DNA of 64,000 nt from Chryseobacterium lactis (GCF_003815875.1 NZ_CP033924.1:1798001-1862000), one strand, 5' to 3'. Numbered from the stretch's first letter, positions 47,037 through 57,346 are shown. Made by a program: numbers and translations. The notes: generated from the letters alone by a model not told the origin.

Positions 47037-47474
47037 TTAGATCTTCGTTCTCTTCAACTCGATAATATTATTCCCTTGCTCCAGATGAAGGCTATCACCT
47101 TTTACTCTTGCGGTCATATCATCTTTCTTATAGACAGTTTCGCCCCCCTTGCTTTCTACTTTAGGCAAAGTAAATGTTTTCTTGTTACTGGTAATCGCTA
47201 CCGTACTTTCTTTAGGATCATTTTTAAAAATAACCTTTACCAGAGTTCCATCTGTTGCTTTATAAACGAAATCAGTTTTTTCGTATTTTTTACCATTGAC
47301 GTCTACAATGGTTGAACTTTCACTTAGTGAATCAACTTTTCCGTTTTTATCAGTAACAATCGTTGTTGAACTGTCTGTTTTTATGATGCCAGTATTTCCA
47401 CCTTCAGTTGATTTTTTACAGCTAACTGCCGTTAAAAGAAGTATGGCATTTAGCATTAAGAGACTTTTTTTCAT
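47037..47474 (-). CDS. Small lipoprotein of unknown function
   Basis: 145 residues with a lipoprotein signal ending AVSC (Cys19). The rest is rich in Ser, Thr, Lys and short beta-strands (SSTIVDVNGKKYEKTDFVYKATDGTLVKVIF ... KKTFTLPK), resembling small envelope-associated beta-proteins. It is convergent with rplQ and divergent from the beta-galactosidase gene across a 67-bp gap. I cannot name a family. Confidence 0.7.
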   Translation of the reverse strand: MKKSLLMLNAILLLTAVSCKKSTEGGNTGIIKTDSSTTIVTDKNGKVDSLSESSTIVDVNGKKYEKTDFVYKATDGTLVKVIFKNDPKESTVAITSNKKTFTLPKVESKGGETVYKKDDMTARVKGDSLHLEQGNNIIELKRTKI

Positions 47475-47541
47475 GATTCTTTAAGTTTGATATTATGCTT
47501 AATTTTTATTCTTTACATTTACAAAAATCATGCCTTGTAAT

Positions 47542-49401
47542 ATGAGAAAAATTAGTAAATATGTATTCGTAATCCTTTTTATTTCGTCAATTAATCTGAT
47601 GTTTTCACAAAAAGGAAATTTTGCAATTAAGGACGGCCAGTTTTTGTTAAATGGAAAAGCCTTTACCATTTATTCCGGAGAAATGCATTACCCAAGAATT
47701 CCTTCTCAATATTGGAAACACCGGCTGCAGATGATGAAAGCAATGGGGTTAAATACGGTGACTACTTATGTGTTCTGGAATTATCATGAAGAGTCACCCG
47801 GTAAATGGAATTTTTCCGGTGAAAAAGATTTAAAAAGGTTTATAAAAACGGCTCAGGAGGTAGGTTTATATGTAATCATCCGTCCCGGGCCTTACGTATG
47901 TGCCGAGTGGGAATTTGGCGGTTATCCATGGTGGTTGCAAAAAGATAAAAGTGTAGTGATCAGAACAGATAATGAGGCCTTTCTAAAGCAATGTGAAAAC
48001 TACATCAATCAATTGGCTCGGCAAATTGTTCCACTGGAAATTAATAATGGAGGTCCGGTTATTATGGTTCAGGCTGAAAATGAATTTGGGTCTTATGTAA
48101 GTCAACGGCCGGATATTCCTTTAGAACAACATAGAAAATATAGTCATAAAATCAAAGACCTTCTTGTAAAATCCGGGATTTCTGTCCCGTTTTTCACTTC
48201 AGACGGGAGCTATCTTTTTAAAGGAGGAGCTATCGACGGAGTATTGCCGACAGCAAATGGAGAAGGAAATATTGAAACATTAAAGAAAAGTGTCAATGAA
48301 TACAATGGAGGAAAGGGACCTTATATGGTTGCAGAATATTATCCGGGATGGCTGGATCATTGGGCAGAACCCTTTGTGAAAGTTTCCGCTGAAGATGTGG
48401 TGAAACAAACTGAAATCTATATCAAGAATGGAGTGTCATTTAATTATTATATGATCCACGGAGGAACCAACTTCGGATTTACCAGTGGAGCCAATTATGA
48501 TAAAGACCACGATATCCAGCCAGATATTACCAGTTATGATTACGATGCTCCGATTAGTGAGGCAGGATGGGCAACACCCAAATACAATGCGTTAAGGAAT
48601 GTCTTCCTGAAGATTAACCAAAATCAACTTCCGGAGGTGCCGAAACCGACGAAAGTAATTACTATTCCTGATATTAAATTCTCGAAAATGAATAGTTTGT
48701 TTGATTGGCTTGAACAGAAAAAACCGATCATGAATGTTCAACCTCTCACATTTGAAGATCTGAATATCGGAAACGGATACGTATTGTACAGAAGAAAGTT
48801 TGACAAAGCGCAAAAAGGAACATTAGAAATAAAAGGACTGAGAGATTATGCCAATATTTATGTAAATGGAAACTGGAAAGGAGAACTTAACAGAATCAAC
48901 AAGAAATACAATCTTGAAATTGAGATCAAATCCGGAGACCAACTGGATATTCTGGTGGAGAATATGGGAAGAATTAATTATGGGGCAGACATTATCCACA
49001 ATTTAAAAGGAATTATCAGCCCGGTAAAAATCAATGGGGATGAAATTTCCGGGAACTGGCAAATGTTTCCAATGACTTTTGATGAGTTTCCAAAACATAA
49101 TTACACCTCAAAGAATATTGCCAACCATTCACCGGTAATCCAGGAAGCAGAATTTAATCTCGGAGAAACGGGAGATACTTTTCTTGATATGAGAAATTTC
49201 GGAAAAGGAATTGTTTTTATCAATGGTAAAAATCTCGGAAGATACTGGAGCAAGGCAGGCCCTCAGCAAACATTATATGTTCCGGGTGTGTGGTTAAAAA
49301 AAGGAAAGAATACCATCCAGATTTTTGAACAGATTTTTGAAGGGAAAACTTCTGTCAACAGTATTGATCATCCTATTTTGGATCAACTGGTGAGTAAATA
49401 G
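47542..49401 (+). CDS. Exported GH35 beta-galactosidase
   Basis: Retaining exo-beta-galactosidase of glycoside hydrolase family 35, 619 residues from ATG 47542 (an ATG at 47530 adds four residues); signal peptide MRKISKYVFVILFISSINLMFSQ. TIM-barrel features: YSGEMHYPRIP, RPGPYVCAEWEFGGYPWWL, the acid/base Glu in MVQAENEFGSY and the nucleophile Glu in VAEYYPGWLDHW. C-terminal jelly-roll domains follow (GKNLGRYWSKAGPQQTLYVPG). It stands alone, not in a polysaccharide-utilisation locus, and probably trims galactosides in the periplasm. Confidence 0.93.
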   Translation: MRKISKYVFVILFISSINLMFSQKGNFAIKDGQFLLNGKAFTIYSGEMHYPRIPSQYWKHRLQMMKAMGLNTVTTYVFWNYHEESPGKWNFSGEKDLKRFIKTAQEVGLYVIIRPGPYVCAEWEFGGYPWWLQKDKSVVIRTDNEAFLKQCENYINQLARQIVPLEINNGGPVIMVQAENEFGSYVSQRPDIPLEQHRKYSHKIKDLLVKSGISVPFFTSDGSYLFKGGAIDGVLPTANGEGNIETLKKSVNEYNGGKGPYMVAEYYPGWLDHWAEPFVKVSAEDVVKQTEIYIKNGVSFNYYMIHGGTNFGFTSGANYDKDHDIQPDITSYDYDAPISEAGWATPKYNALRNVFLKINQNQLPEVPKPTKVITIPDIKFSKMNSLFDWLEQKKPIMNVQPLTFEDLNIGNGYVLYRRKFDKAQKGTLEIKGLRDYANIYVNGNWKGELNRINKKYNLEIEIKSGDQLDILVENMGRINYGADIIHNLKGIISPVKINGDEISGNWQMFPMTFDEFPKHNYTSKNIANHSPVIQEAEFNLGETGDTFLDMRNFGKGIVFINGKNLGRYWSKAGPQQTLYVPGVWLKKGKNTIQIFEQIFEGKTSVNSIDHPILDQLVSK

Positions 49402-49520
49402 GCAGGGATTTTAATTAATATGTTAAAATTTATTTAAAATAAACATGATTTTGAAATAATAAATTGATTAAATTTAATAGAGTTAAAACGCAAACCATAA
49501 CCTGAAACTTAAACCTCAAT

Positions 49521-49568
49521 ATTACACAAAAGTGTAATTGTTTTCGACGTGTTTTCTGTTGAAATTTG
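49521..49568 (+). promoter_or_regulatory. Promoter and dyad operator of the response-regulator operon
   Basis: ATTACAC-AAAA-GTGTAAT (49521-49538) is a perfect 7-bp dyad overlapping a TTG box (49538-49540). GAAATTTG, a TAnnTTTG-like box, follows 20 bp later (49561-49568). The same arrangement recurs at 52441-52488. Confidence 0.65.
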
Positions 49569-49585
49569 CTTCAAACAAAAAAGAC

Positions 49586-50218
49586 ATGAGCATTTCCATT
49601 GCCATAGTAGAAGACGAAAAAAACTACAACAATGCGTTGAAGAAAGTGATCAATTACCAAAAGGATATGAAAGTAATTGCTCAGTTCTTTGATGGGAAGG
49701 ATGCTATGGACAATCTTTCCGCTATGGCTCCGGATGTTGTAATGATGGATATTCAGCTGCAGGATATGCTGGGCATCGAAATTATAGAAAAGTTGCGAAA
49801 AGAGATGCCGGATACACAATTTATCATGTGTACCAGCTTTGAAGATGATGATAAAATTTTTAACTCTTTAAAAGCCGGTGCTATGGGCTATCTCGTTAAA
49901 GGAGAAAGTATGGAAAAGATCCTTTCCTCCATCCGTGACGTTTATAACGGCGGTGCACCAATGAGCTTTTCTATTGCCCGAAAAGTCCTCCAGCACTTTG
50001 AAAAAAAAATCCCCGAAATCAAAGGTTTTGATGAACTGACAGAACGCGAAAAGGAAATCCTAGAACTTCTTGCGCAGGGACTGCTGTACAAAGAAATTGC
50101 CGATAAAAAATTCATCAGCATCGACACCGTAAAAAAACATGTCGGAAATATCTACAGAAAACTTCACGTCAGTAACAAAGTGGAGGCAATAAATAAACTT
50201 AACCAATCTAAAAACTAA
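49586..50218 (+). CDS. NarL/FixJ-type response regulator
   Basis: DNA-binding regulator of 210 residues from ATG 49586; the upstream frame runs through the promoter. Receiver domain: acidic pocket VEDE, phospho-accepting Asp55 (VMMDIQLQD), CTSFEDDD and the Lys in GYLVKGES. The LuxR-type helix-turn-helix is DELTEREKEILELLAQGLLYKEIADKKFISIDTVKKHVGNIYRKLHVSNKVEAINKL. It heads an operon containing its presumed kinase three genes later, and a dyad suitable for its binding overlaps its own promoter, so autoregulation is likely. Confidence 0.92.
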   Translation: MSISIAIVEDEKNYNNALKKVINYQKDMKVIAQFFDGKDAMDNLSAMAPDVVMMDIQLQDMLGIEIIEKLRKEMPDTQFIMCTSFEDDDKIFNSLKAGAMGYLVKGESMEKILSSIRDVYNGGAPMSFSIARKVLQHFEKKIPEIKGFDELTEREKEILELLAQGLLYKEIADKKFISIDTVKKHVGNIYRKLHVSNKVEAINKLNQSKN

Positions 50219-50224
50219 GAAATC

Positions 50225-51001
50225 ATGAATGAAAATTTAAACAAGCTGTTGGCAGCATTGCAAGCCTATCTCGACGCAGAAACACCGGATCGGGTAGATC
50301 ACATCAGATCATCATTGACTGAGCTGGATTTTAGTAATTTCTTTGAAACGTATAATAAGATCTATTCTGGCCCCATTACCAATGCAAGAGCTGCGAAATT
50401 GAGAGGGAATTTAAAGAATCATAAAAGAATGGCGGATTTCCATTATGACTTTCAGATCAGGAAAAGTGTGATCCCGGAAATACTGGCTAAGTTTAAGACA
50501 GAACGTAAACTTGTATGGGATATTATTGAACTTCCGGCGGACAAAAAAGGAAACTCCATCATTACCTTTGCGCTCGGAGCTGAGGGAAGTGATGAAAGAA
50601 TTCTTGTGCTGGATGTGGATCAGACAGAAGATATCACTAAAGATTTTCCGAGGTATCAACAAAATTTTGAAGAGTCTTCAGCAATAATATTTGATGAGTG
50701 CTTTGTACAAAATGGTTTCTCCAAAAAAAATACAAGAACAGTTTACGTCCAGAATGATGAATCTTTTACAAAATTATGCGAATCTGCATTGAATGGTAAA
50801 AATAACGAGCTGTTCCTGGAAACATGTATCGTCTCTTTCGACCTGATCGATCTTATAACCGGAGTTTCTCCTTATAATTTTTTCAACTGCGGACAGTTTT
50901 CTTTCTTTGAAAAAGTGACGGATGACAGTGGGAAAATAATTTTTTCTAACCTGACGATTGACCTCAATCAGGATGTAAACCCGACACGGCCTCCTTATTA
51001 A
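50225..51001 (+). CDS. Unknown protein in the kinase operon
   Basis: 258 residues, no signal peptide and no membrane segment, so cytoplasmic. The N-terminal half is helical (LNKLLAALQAYLDAETPDRVDHIRSSLTELDF; then NARAAKLRGNLKNHKRMADFHYDFQIRKSVIPEIL); the second half looks mixed alpha/beta (SIITFALGAEGSDERILVLDVDQTED, ETCIVSFDLIDLITGV). I do not recognise the family. It starts 6 bp after the response regulator and 8 bp before the membrane gene, so it is part of this signalling unit. Confidence 0.75.
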   Translation: MNENLNKLLAALQAYLDAETPDRVDHIRSSLTELDFSNFFETYNKIYSGPITNARAAKLRGNLKNHKRMADFHYDFQIRKSVIPEILAKFKTERKLVWDIIELPADKKGNSIITFALGAEGSDERILVLDVDQTEDITKDFPRYQQNFEESSAIIFDECFVQNGFSKKNTRTVYVQNDESFTKLCESALNGKNNELFLETCIVSFDLIDLITGVSPYNFFNCGQFSFFEKVTDDSGKIIFSNLTIDLNQDVNPTRPPY

Positions 51002-51009
51002 AATGCATA

Positions 51010-51609
51010 ATGACTGATGTGAATATTTTATATCATGTCTACATATCTTTAGCCTTGATATGTTTAGTCATTTCATTAACTGCCAGAAATTATCCGAAAA
51101 AACTTTGGATCTATTTTCTGGCAGTTTTTGTCACGGATGTATATATGTATTATGGATATCCATATGTACAGTATAATATTCATGCAATCGCTATGGCTTT
51201 TTACAGCTTGTTTTTTCTTTGGTATTACAGAGAGGTTTTCAGCAGGCGGGTATTTAAAATGGTCTTTTCGATAGGCGTCCTGATATCAGTTATTTGTCTT
51301 TTTTCAATTTCTAATCCTTATGATATTAAAATAATAGGTTTGCTGATATCATCGTTTATTTCATTACCCCTTTTATGGTTTCACAAGGAAATAAAAGAGA
51401 TCAACCAAAATAAGATTACAGACAAGAATTTATTCTGGGTAAGTTCCGGAATGATTATGTGGGTTACTTTCTTTATTTTTAAAATGATTCCGCTGTATTT
51501 TTTGTATACCGAAGATCGTAGATTTCTTCTGGAAATAGATTTAATATTTCAATACGTCAATATTATTTTTTATTTCATTCTATTAAAATCATTATTTTGT
51601 AAGGTATGA
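51010..51609 (+). CDS. Polytopic membrane protein, candidate sensor for the kinase
   Basis: 199 residues, almost all hydrophobic: about six to seven TM helices (ILYHVYISLALICLVISLTA, LWIYFLAVFVTDVYMYYG, HAIAMAFYSLFFLWYY, VFSIGVLISVICLFSI, IIGLLISSFISLPLLWF, FWVSSGMIMWVTFFIF, FQYVNIIFYFILLKSLF). Its stop overlaps the kinase start by 4 bp (ATGA), so the two are translationally coupled. The kinase has no sensing domain of its own; a split membrane sensor is the simplest reading, but it is an inference. Confidence 0.75.
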   Translation: MTDVNILYHVYISLALICLVISLTARNYPKKLWIYFLAVFVTDVYMYYGYPYVQYNIHAIAMAFYSLFFLWYYREVFSRRVFKMVFSIGVLISVICLFSISNPYDIKIIGLLISSFISLPLLWFHKEIKEINQNKITDKNLFWVSSGMIMWVTFFIFKMIPLYFLYTEDRRFLLEIDLIFQYVNIIFYFILLKSLFCKV

Positions 51610-52394
51610 ATGCTATTCCCAATGAAATAAAACTTACTTACATTATTGCAATATTTATAATGATGTTTTTTGTGGGCTTTATTATTTTCGTTGTATTAAT
51701 GTATAACAGGAAACAGGTCTTATATCAGAAAGAACAGCAACTCAAGGAAGCCGAATACCACAATCAACTTCTCCAGAAAGAACTTGAAACACAGAAATCT
51801 ATAGAACTTGAAAGACAAAGGATATCTCATGATATGCATGACGATCTGGGAGCGGGTATTTCCGCATTGAAACTTCAGGCAGAATTTTTAAAACAAAAAG
51901 CAGAAGATGACGATTTACAGAGCGATATTGATGAACTTCTGAAAACTTCAGAAGAAATGAATATATCCATGCGGGAAATGCTTTGGAGCCTGAATTCCGG
52001 TAATGATTCCTTAGGTAGTTTTATCGAGTATGCCATAGTGTATACAGGAAATTTTTTAAAAAAGACACAGATAATCCTGCATTCAGAATGTGAAGATATT
52101 GTTGATGAAACTCCGATTTCCACGGAACTCCGGCGTAATCTTTTTTTATGTTTAAAAGAAGCAGTGAATAATGTGTACAAACACAGTCGGGCCAATACCA
52201 CGAAACTATCTTTTTCTCAAGAAAAAAATACCTTTTCGATGATCATTTCAGATAATGGAATTGGAATTCCAGATGGTCAACCGGAAGGGAACGGTCTCCG
52301 GAATATGAAAAGAAGGATGAAGGAATTGAATGGTGAATGCAGGGTCCTATCGCAGGATTCTTCAACAGTTCTGGAATTCGAAGTAAGATTATAA
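51606..52394 (+). CDS. Sensor histidine kinase, NarX/DesK (HisKA_3) type
   Basis: 262 residues: one N-terminal membrane helix (about 11-34), a short coiled coil (QKEQQLKEAEYHNQLLQKELETQKSIELERQR), the dimerisation/phosphorylation helix with His78 in HDMHDDLGAGISAL, then an HATPase domain (LKEAVNNVYKHS, DNGIGIPDG, GNGLRNMKRRMKEL). No periplasmic sensor domain. It should phosphorylate the response regulator three genes upstream. A terminator follows. Confidence 0.92.
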   Translation: MNAIPNEIKLTYIIAIFIMMFFVGFIIFVVLMYNRKQVLYQKEQQLKEAEYHNQLLQKELETQKSIELERQRISHDMHDDLGAGISALKLQAEFLKQKAEDDDLQSDIDELLKTSEEMNISMREMLWSLNSGNDSLGSFIEYAIVYTGNFLKKTQIILHSECEDIVDETPISTELRRNLFLCLKEAVNNVYKHSRANTTKLSFSQEKNTFSMIISDNGIGIPDGQPEGNGLRNMKRRMKELNGECRVLSQDSSTVLEFEVRL

Positions 52395-52398
52395 AACT

Positions 52399-52437
52399 AC
52401 AAGACAGTATCATTCATGGTGCTGTTTTGTCGTTTTT
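52399..52437 (+). terminator. Terminator after the kinase gene
   Basis: ACAAGACAGTATCA pairs along its whole length (with GU pairs) with TGGTGCTGTTTTGT, then CGTTTTT. It separates the regulator operon from the next promoter. Confidence 0.78.
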
Positions 52438-52440
52438 ATA

Positions 52441-52488
52441 ATCACCCTTTTGTGTAATTGACCGGCGTGTTTTTTAGTGGGAAATTTG
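52441..52488 (+). promoter_or_regulatory. Second promoter with the shared dyad
   Basis: ATCACCC-TTTT-GTGTAAT (two mismatches to the left arm at 49521), TTG at 52458-52460, 20 bp, and GAAATTTG at 52481-52488. Box order and spacing equal those of the response-regulator promoter; both spacers also contain CGTGTTTT. Confidence 0.65.
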
Positions 52489-52509
52489 ATATATAAAAAA
52501 CAAATAGCC

Positions 52510-52836
52510 ATGAAAACTTTAATTAACGATAGTATCGAAGATCTGGAAGCTGCCATAAAAAGCAATATCGATCTTCAGGAAAAATTTAAAATAAATCCTG
52601 TAGATGCTATAAGACAAGTGGAAATTAGAAATCCCAAAGATACCGATTACTGGATCTACAGGATCATTGTACTTATGCTTGGTCTGGCCATTATTGCCAT
52701 CATTGCCGGCTTGATCCTTCTTTCTGTTCATAGCAAAGAAAAACCAGATAGCCAGCTGGTAACAATTTTTGCCACCATTTCCTCAGGAGCGATAGGTGCC
52801 CTGGCCGGCCTGTTATCGCCTTCACCTAGAAAATAA
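52510..52836 (+). CDS. Small two-helix membrane protein, unknown
   Basis: 108 residues from ATG 52510; the upstream frame lies in the promoter. A charged N-terminal domain (IEDLEAAIKSNIDLQEKFKINPVDAIRQVEI) is followed by two TM helices (IYRIIVLMLGLAIIAIIAGLILLSV and LVTIFATISSGAIGALAGLL) and a short tail SPSPRK. No family recognised. First gene of a three-gene transcript expected to be controlled by the neighbouring two-component system. Confidence 0.7.
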   Translation: MKTLINDSIEDLEAAIKSNIDLQEKFKINPVDAIRQVEIRNPKDTDYWIYRIIVLMLGLAIIAIIAGLILLSVHSKEKPDSQLVTIFATISSGAIGALAGLLSPSPRK

Positions 52837-52857
52837 ATAACCTTTAAACATATAATC

Positions 52858-53238
52858 ATGAAAACTTTAACCAAAAGATCAGTTAAAACGTTTAAGTTAA
52901 CTGAAGAGAATATCGATTATGTTTTGGTAATCAATATATCTTCCGAAGCTCAGCTAAATACGAATGTGAGATATTTTTTAGATGATAATGATTTGTATGA
53001 CGGATCTGAGAATGAAATACAAGTAAACGTCATGAAGGGCAGAAGGCTCCGAATTCGTCATCTCTTTGATTTTAACGGTATTAATGCAAATGTTTTAGAT
53101 AATGCAATGCAGCATACTAATATAACATATACTTTGATGGGACAGAAAAGTAAGGTGTTTCCTTTTGCTAATAATACACAGGCTGATTTGGATTCTATGG
53201 GAAGAATTGTCATCGTGAAAGTAATCACTATAAAATAA
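52858..53238 (+). CDS. Small soluble protein of unknown function
   Basis: 126 residues, no signal peptide or membrane helix. Predicted beta-rich with basic surface (KRSVKTFKLTEENIDYVLVINIS ... VNVMKGRRLRIRHLF ... YTLMGQKSKVFPFANN). No family recognised. It lies 21 bp after the two-helix membrane protein and 6 bp before the outer-membrane-like protein. Confidence 0.65.
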   Translation: MKTLTKRSVKTFKLTEENIDYVLVINISSEAQLNTNVRYFLDDNDLYDGSENEIQVNVMKGRRLRIRHLFDFNGINANVLDNAMQHTNITYTLMGQKSKVFPFANNTQADLDSMGRIVIVKVITIK

Positions 53239-53244
53239 AATATC

Positions 53245-54483
53245 ATGAAAAAAATATTTTTTGTGCTGTTGACTTTTATTGCTCTACATGGTTATAGATC
53301 ACAAGCCAGCACTGCCAAAGAAAAAGAGGTAGCAGTTGAACTTAAAGAACTTGCTATTTCAAACCCGCCATCAGTTATTTTGCTTGGAATTTCTCCTTCG
53401 GAATTAGAAACTCCAAAATCAAAAAAGGCTATTGTTTTAAGCTTAGTAAACTCATTTAAAAAAAGTGAAGGAATTCCTGATGCTTATGCTTTTGAAATCA
53501 CTCCGTACTGGTTGCTTCCTTCAAAAAATATGAATTCACTAAAATATGCCGGGTTTAAAGAATATAATGGAAAAATATATAAACAAAATATTTTTACAGA
53601 AATTAAAAAGAGTTCAGTTTCATTAGGATTTGTTAGAGACCTTGTATTAAATGCGGATGATGATATCAAAAATCCTGCATTTTCAATCAGTGCAAGAGGT
53701 ACTTTTATCAGGATCAGAACTCAGGATAATCTTAAAAATATAGTAAAAGAGGATTCTGCAAAAAAAGCCAGATTAAAATTGATAAGCATGTATTTAAGTG
53801 GGGAAGAAAGAAAAGAAGAAGGTAAAAAGATTGAACAAAAATGCATTGATGATCATTTGAATGATGCTGATTGTGAGAAATTACTAACAGAACTTTCAAA
53901 AAAATTATTGAAAAAGTATGATGAAAACGTAAAAGAAGCGAACAAAGTAGATTATTACAGAAATTTACTGGAAGCGCCACCCCTTTTTTCTGTCGATTTT
54001 GCCGGTGGTTACAGTACTTTTTTCTCTGACAATAAATTTTCAAATAACCATTTCGGAAAACTGGGATTTTGGTTAACGCTTAATACCGGATTTGATTTTA
54101 CAAAAAAAGATAAACCGGATGCTGAAAAGACCCTGAATTTCTATGGAATTGTAAGATTCTTAGATGACGGAACAAATTTAGATGACAATCGGCAGTTCTT
54201 GAGATCTAAAAATTATGATTTCGGTGGGAAAGCTGAATTTACTTACAAAAGATTTTCTATCTCTTATGAGTATATCTATCGTATTAATGATCTTGATAAA
54301 ACATTTCGATCCAGTGGTTTGATTGCCTATAAGGTTTCGGACAAAGTATATATCAATGCCGCATTTGGGAAAAATTACGGCGAAAAAGATAATCTGATTT
54401 CCTTTTTAGGTCTTAACTGGGGGATAGACTCAGAAAAGAAGAGTGTTTTTGTAAATACTCCCGATGAAAAGAAGATTCAATAG
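53245..54483 (+). CDS. Exported protein with helical domain and C-terminal beta-barrel-like region
   Basis: 412 residues. Signal peptide (MKKIFFVLLTFIALHGYRSQA), an alpha/beta region to about 190, a Lys/Glu-rich helical stretch (about 165-245, ARLKLISMYLSGEERKEEGKKIEQK...), then amphipathic strands (FSVDFAGGYSTFF, LGFWLTLNTGFDF, FYGIVRFL, FGGKAEFTYKRFSISYEYIYRI, YINAAFGKNYG, FLGLNWGID) consistent with an outer-membrane barrel. No known family recognised. Last gene of the second operon. Confidence 0.7.
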   Translation: MKKIFFVLLTFIALHGYRSQASTAKEKEVAVELKELAISNPPSVILLGISPSELETPKSKKAIVLSLVNSFKKSEGIPDAYAFEITPYWLLPSKNMNSLKYAGFKEYNGKIYKQNIFTEIKKSSVSLGFVRDLVLNADDDIKNPAFSISARGTFIRIRTQDNLKNIVKEDSAKKARLKLISMYLSGEERKEEGKKIEQKCIDDHLNDADCEKLLTELSKKLLKKYDENVKEANKVDYYRNLLEAPPLFSVDFAGGYSTFFSDNKFSNNHFGKLGFWLTLNTGFDFTKKDKPDAEKTLNFYGIVRFLDDGTNLDDNRQFLRSKNYDFGGKAEFTYKRFSISYEYIYRINDLDKTFRSSGLIAYKVSDKVYINAAFGKNYGEKDNLISFLGLNWGIDSEKKSVFVNTPDEKKIQ

Positions 54484-54494
54484 ATATTTTTTAG

Positions 54495-54532
54495 AAAACC
54501 TGTTTTGAGATCACATCGAAATAGGTTTTTTT
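54495..54532 (+). terminator. Terminator of the second signalling operon
   Basis: AAAACCTGTTTT and AAATAGGTTTTTT arms around a 12-nt loop with a T tract. Confidence 0.7.
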
Positions 54533-54636
54533 ATTGTTTCAAACTTAGACTTATCATAATATAAATTAACTAAAATTTAACTTCGAATTATATCAAAAAA
54601 ATCCCGCTGGAATGCCCTTAAAAGTTAAATTTTAAT

Positions 54637-54644
54637 TAAATTTG
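54637..54644 (+). promoter_or_regulatory. Predicted -7 box of eno
   Basis: TAAATTTG 22 bp before the eno ATG; the upstream TTG box is poor. Confidence 0.45.
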
Positions 54645-54663
54645 TCTAAACTAAAAAAAATAA

Positions 54664-55959
<1,296 letters not shown>

Positions 55960-55974
55960 TTGAATTTATAAATA

Positions 55975-56002
55975 ACGGCAAGCGATAATTTTTGTTTGCC
56001 GT
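55975..56002 (+). terminator. Weak terminator-like hairpin between eno and gltA
   Basis: ACGGCAAGC and GTTTGCCGT arms (9 bp with one GU) and a poor T tract (ATTTTAT); read-through from eno into citrate synthase seems possible. Confidence 0.5.
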
Positions 56003-56040
56003 ATTTTATGGAAAGTAGTATATTTAAAAAAAAATAAATA

Positions 56041-57327
56041 ATGTCAGACAACAAAGTAATATTGAATTACGACGGTAATTCATATGAATATCCTATCGTG
56101 GATAGTACTATCGGAGACAGAGGGATTGATATTTCAAAATTAAGAGACCAGACAGGTTTAATCACTCTGGATTTAGGTTACAAAAATACAGGAGCTACTA
56201 TTAGCGACATCACTTACTTAGACGGAGATAAAGGGGAATTATTCTACAGAGGTTATCCAATCGAACAGATTGCTGAAAAATCTAACTTCACAGAAGTAAT
56301 GTATCTTTTATTACATGGAGAATTACCTACTCAGGACCAATTTACTTCTTTCGACAACAATATTAAAAAATATAACTTCATCGCAGATGAGATGAAAAAG
56401 ATCATTGATGTTTTTCCTCGTTCTGCTCACCCTATGGGAGTTTTATCTTCTATGACTTCTGCATTGACTGCTTTCAACCCGAAAGCCGTTAACGTAAACT
56501 CTAAAGAAGAAATGGATCATGCAGCTGAGCTGATGATCGCTAAATTCTCTCACCTTTGTGCTTGGACGTACAGAAAAACTCAAGGTTTACCATTAAACCA
56601 CGGAGACAACAACCTAAGCTATGTAGAAAACTTCTACAAAATGGCATTCAGATTACCAAACGCAGATTTCGAAATCGATCCGGTAGTTGTAAGTGCTTTA
56701 GATAAATTATTAATCCTTCACGCTGACCACGAGCAAAACTGTTCTACTTCTACAGTGAGAATGGTAGGTTCTGCTCATACAGGTCTTTTTGCTTCTATCT
56801 CTGCTGGAGTATCTGCACTTTGGGGACCACTTCACGGTGGAGCTAACCAGGCAGTAATCGAAATGCTTGAGCTAATCGAGAAAGATGGTGGTGACGTATC
56901 TAAATATGTTGCTAAAGCGAAAGATAAGAATGATAACTTCCGTCTAATGGGATTCGGACACAGAGTGTACAAAAACTTCGACCCAAGAGCAAAAATTATC
57001 AAGAAAGCTGCTGACGATATTCTTAGCGCATTAGGAATTCAGGATAAAGCTCTTGATATTGCTATGCAGTTGGAAAGAGTAGCTCTTGAAGATGAATATT
57101 TCATCGAAAGAAAACTATATCCAAACGTAGACTTCTATTCAGGGATTATCTACAGAGCATTAGGAATTCCTACAGAAATGTTTACCGTAATGTTTGCATT
57201 AGGAAGATTACCGGGATGGATTTCTCAATGGAAAGAAATGAGATTGAAAGGAGACCCAATCGGAAGACCAAGACAGGTGTACCAAGGTGCTCAGGAAAGA
57301 AACTATATCGATATCGCAAGCAGATAA
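56041..57327 (+). CDS. gltA: Citrate synthase
   Basis: Condenses acetyl-CoA and oxaloacetate in the TCA cycle, 428 residues, the longer type II (hexameric, NADH-sensitive) class judging by the N-terminal beta region. Active-site segments: LHADHEQNCSTSTVRMVGSAHTGLF, PLHGGANQAVIEM (His), GFGHRVYKNFDPRAKI (His, Arg) and NVDFYSGIIYRALGIP (Asp). GRPRQVYQG closes the family end. Confidence 0.97.
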   Translation: MSDNKVILNYDGNSYEYPIVDSTIGDRGIDISKLRDQTGLITLDLGYKNTGATISDITYLDGDKGELFYRGYPIEQIAEKSNFTEVMYLLLHGELPTQDQFTSFDNNIKKYNFIADEMKKIIDVFPRSAHPMGVLSSMTSALTAFNPKAVNVNSKEEMDHAAELMIAKFSHLCAWTYRKTQGLPLNHGDNNLSYVENFYKMAFRLPNADFEIDPVVVSALDKLLILHADHEQNCSTSTVRMVGSAHTGLFASISAGVSALWGPLHGGANQAVIEMLELIEKDGGDVSKYVAKAKDKNDNFRLMGFGHRVYKNFDPRAKIIKKAADDILSALGIQDKALDIAMQLERVALEDEYFIERKLYPNVDFYSGIIYRALGIPTEMFTVMFALGRLPGWISQWKEMRLKGDPIGRPRQVYQGAQERNYIDIASR

Positions 57328-57346
57328 TATTTGCTTCTACCATATC

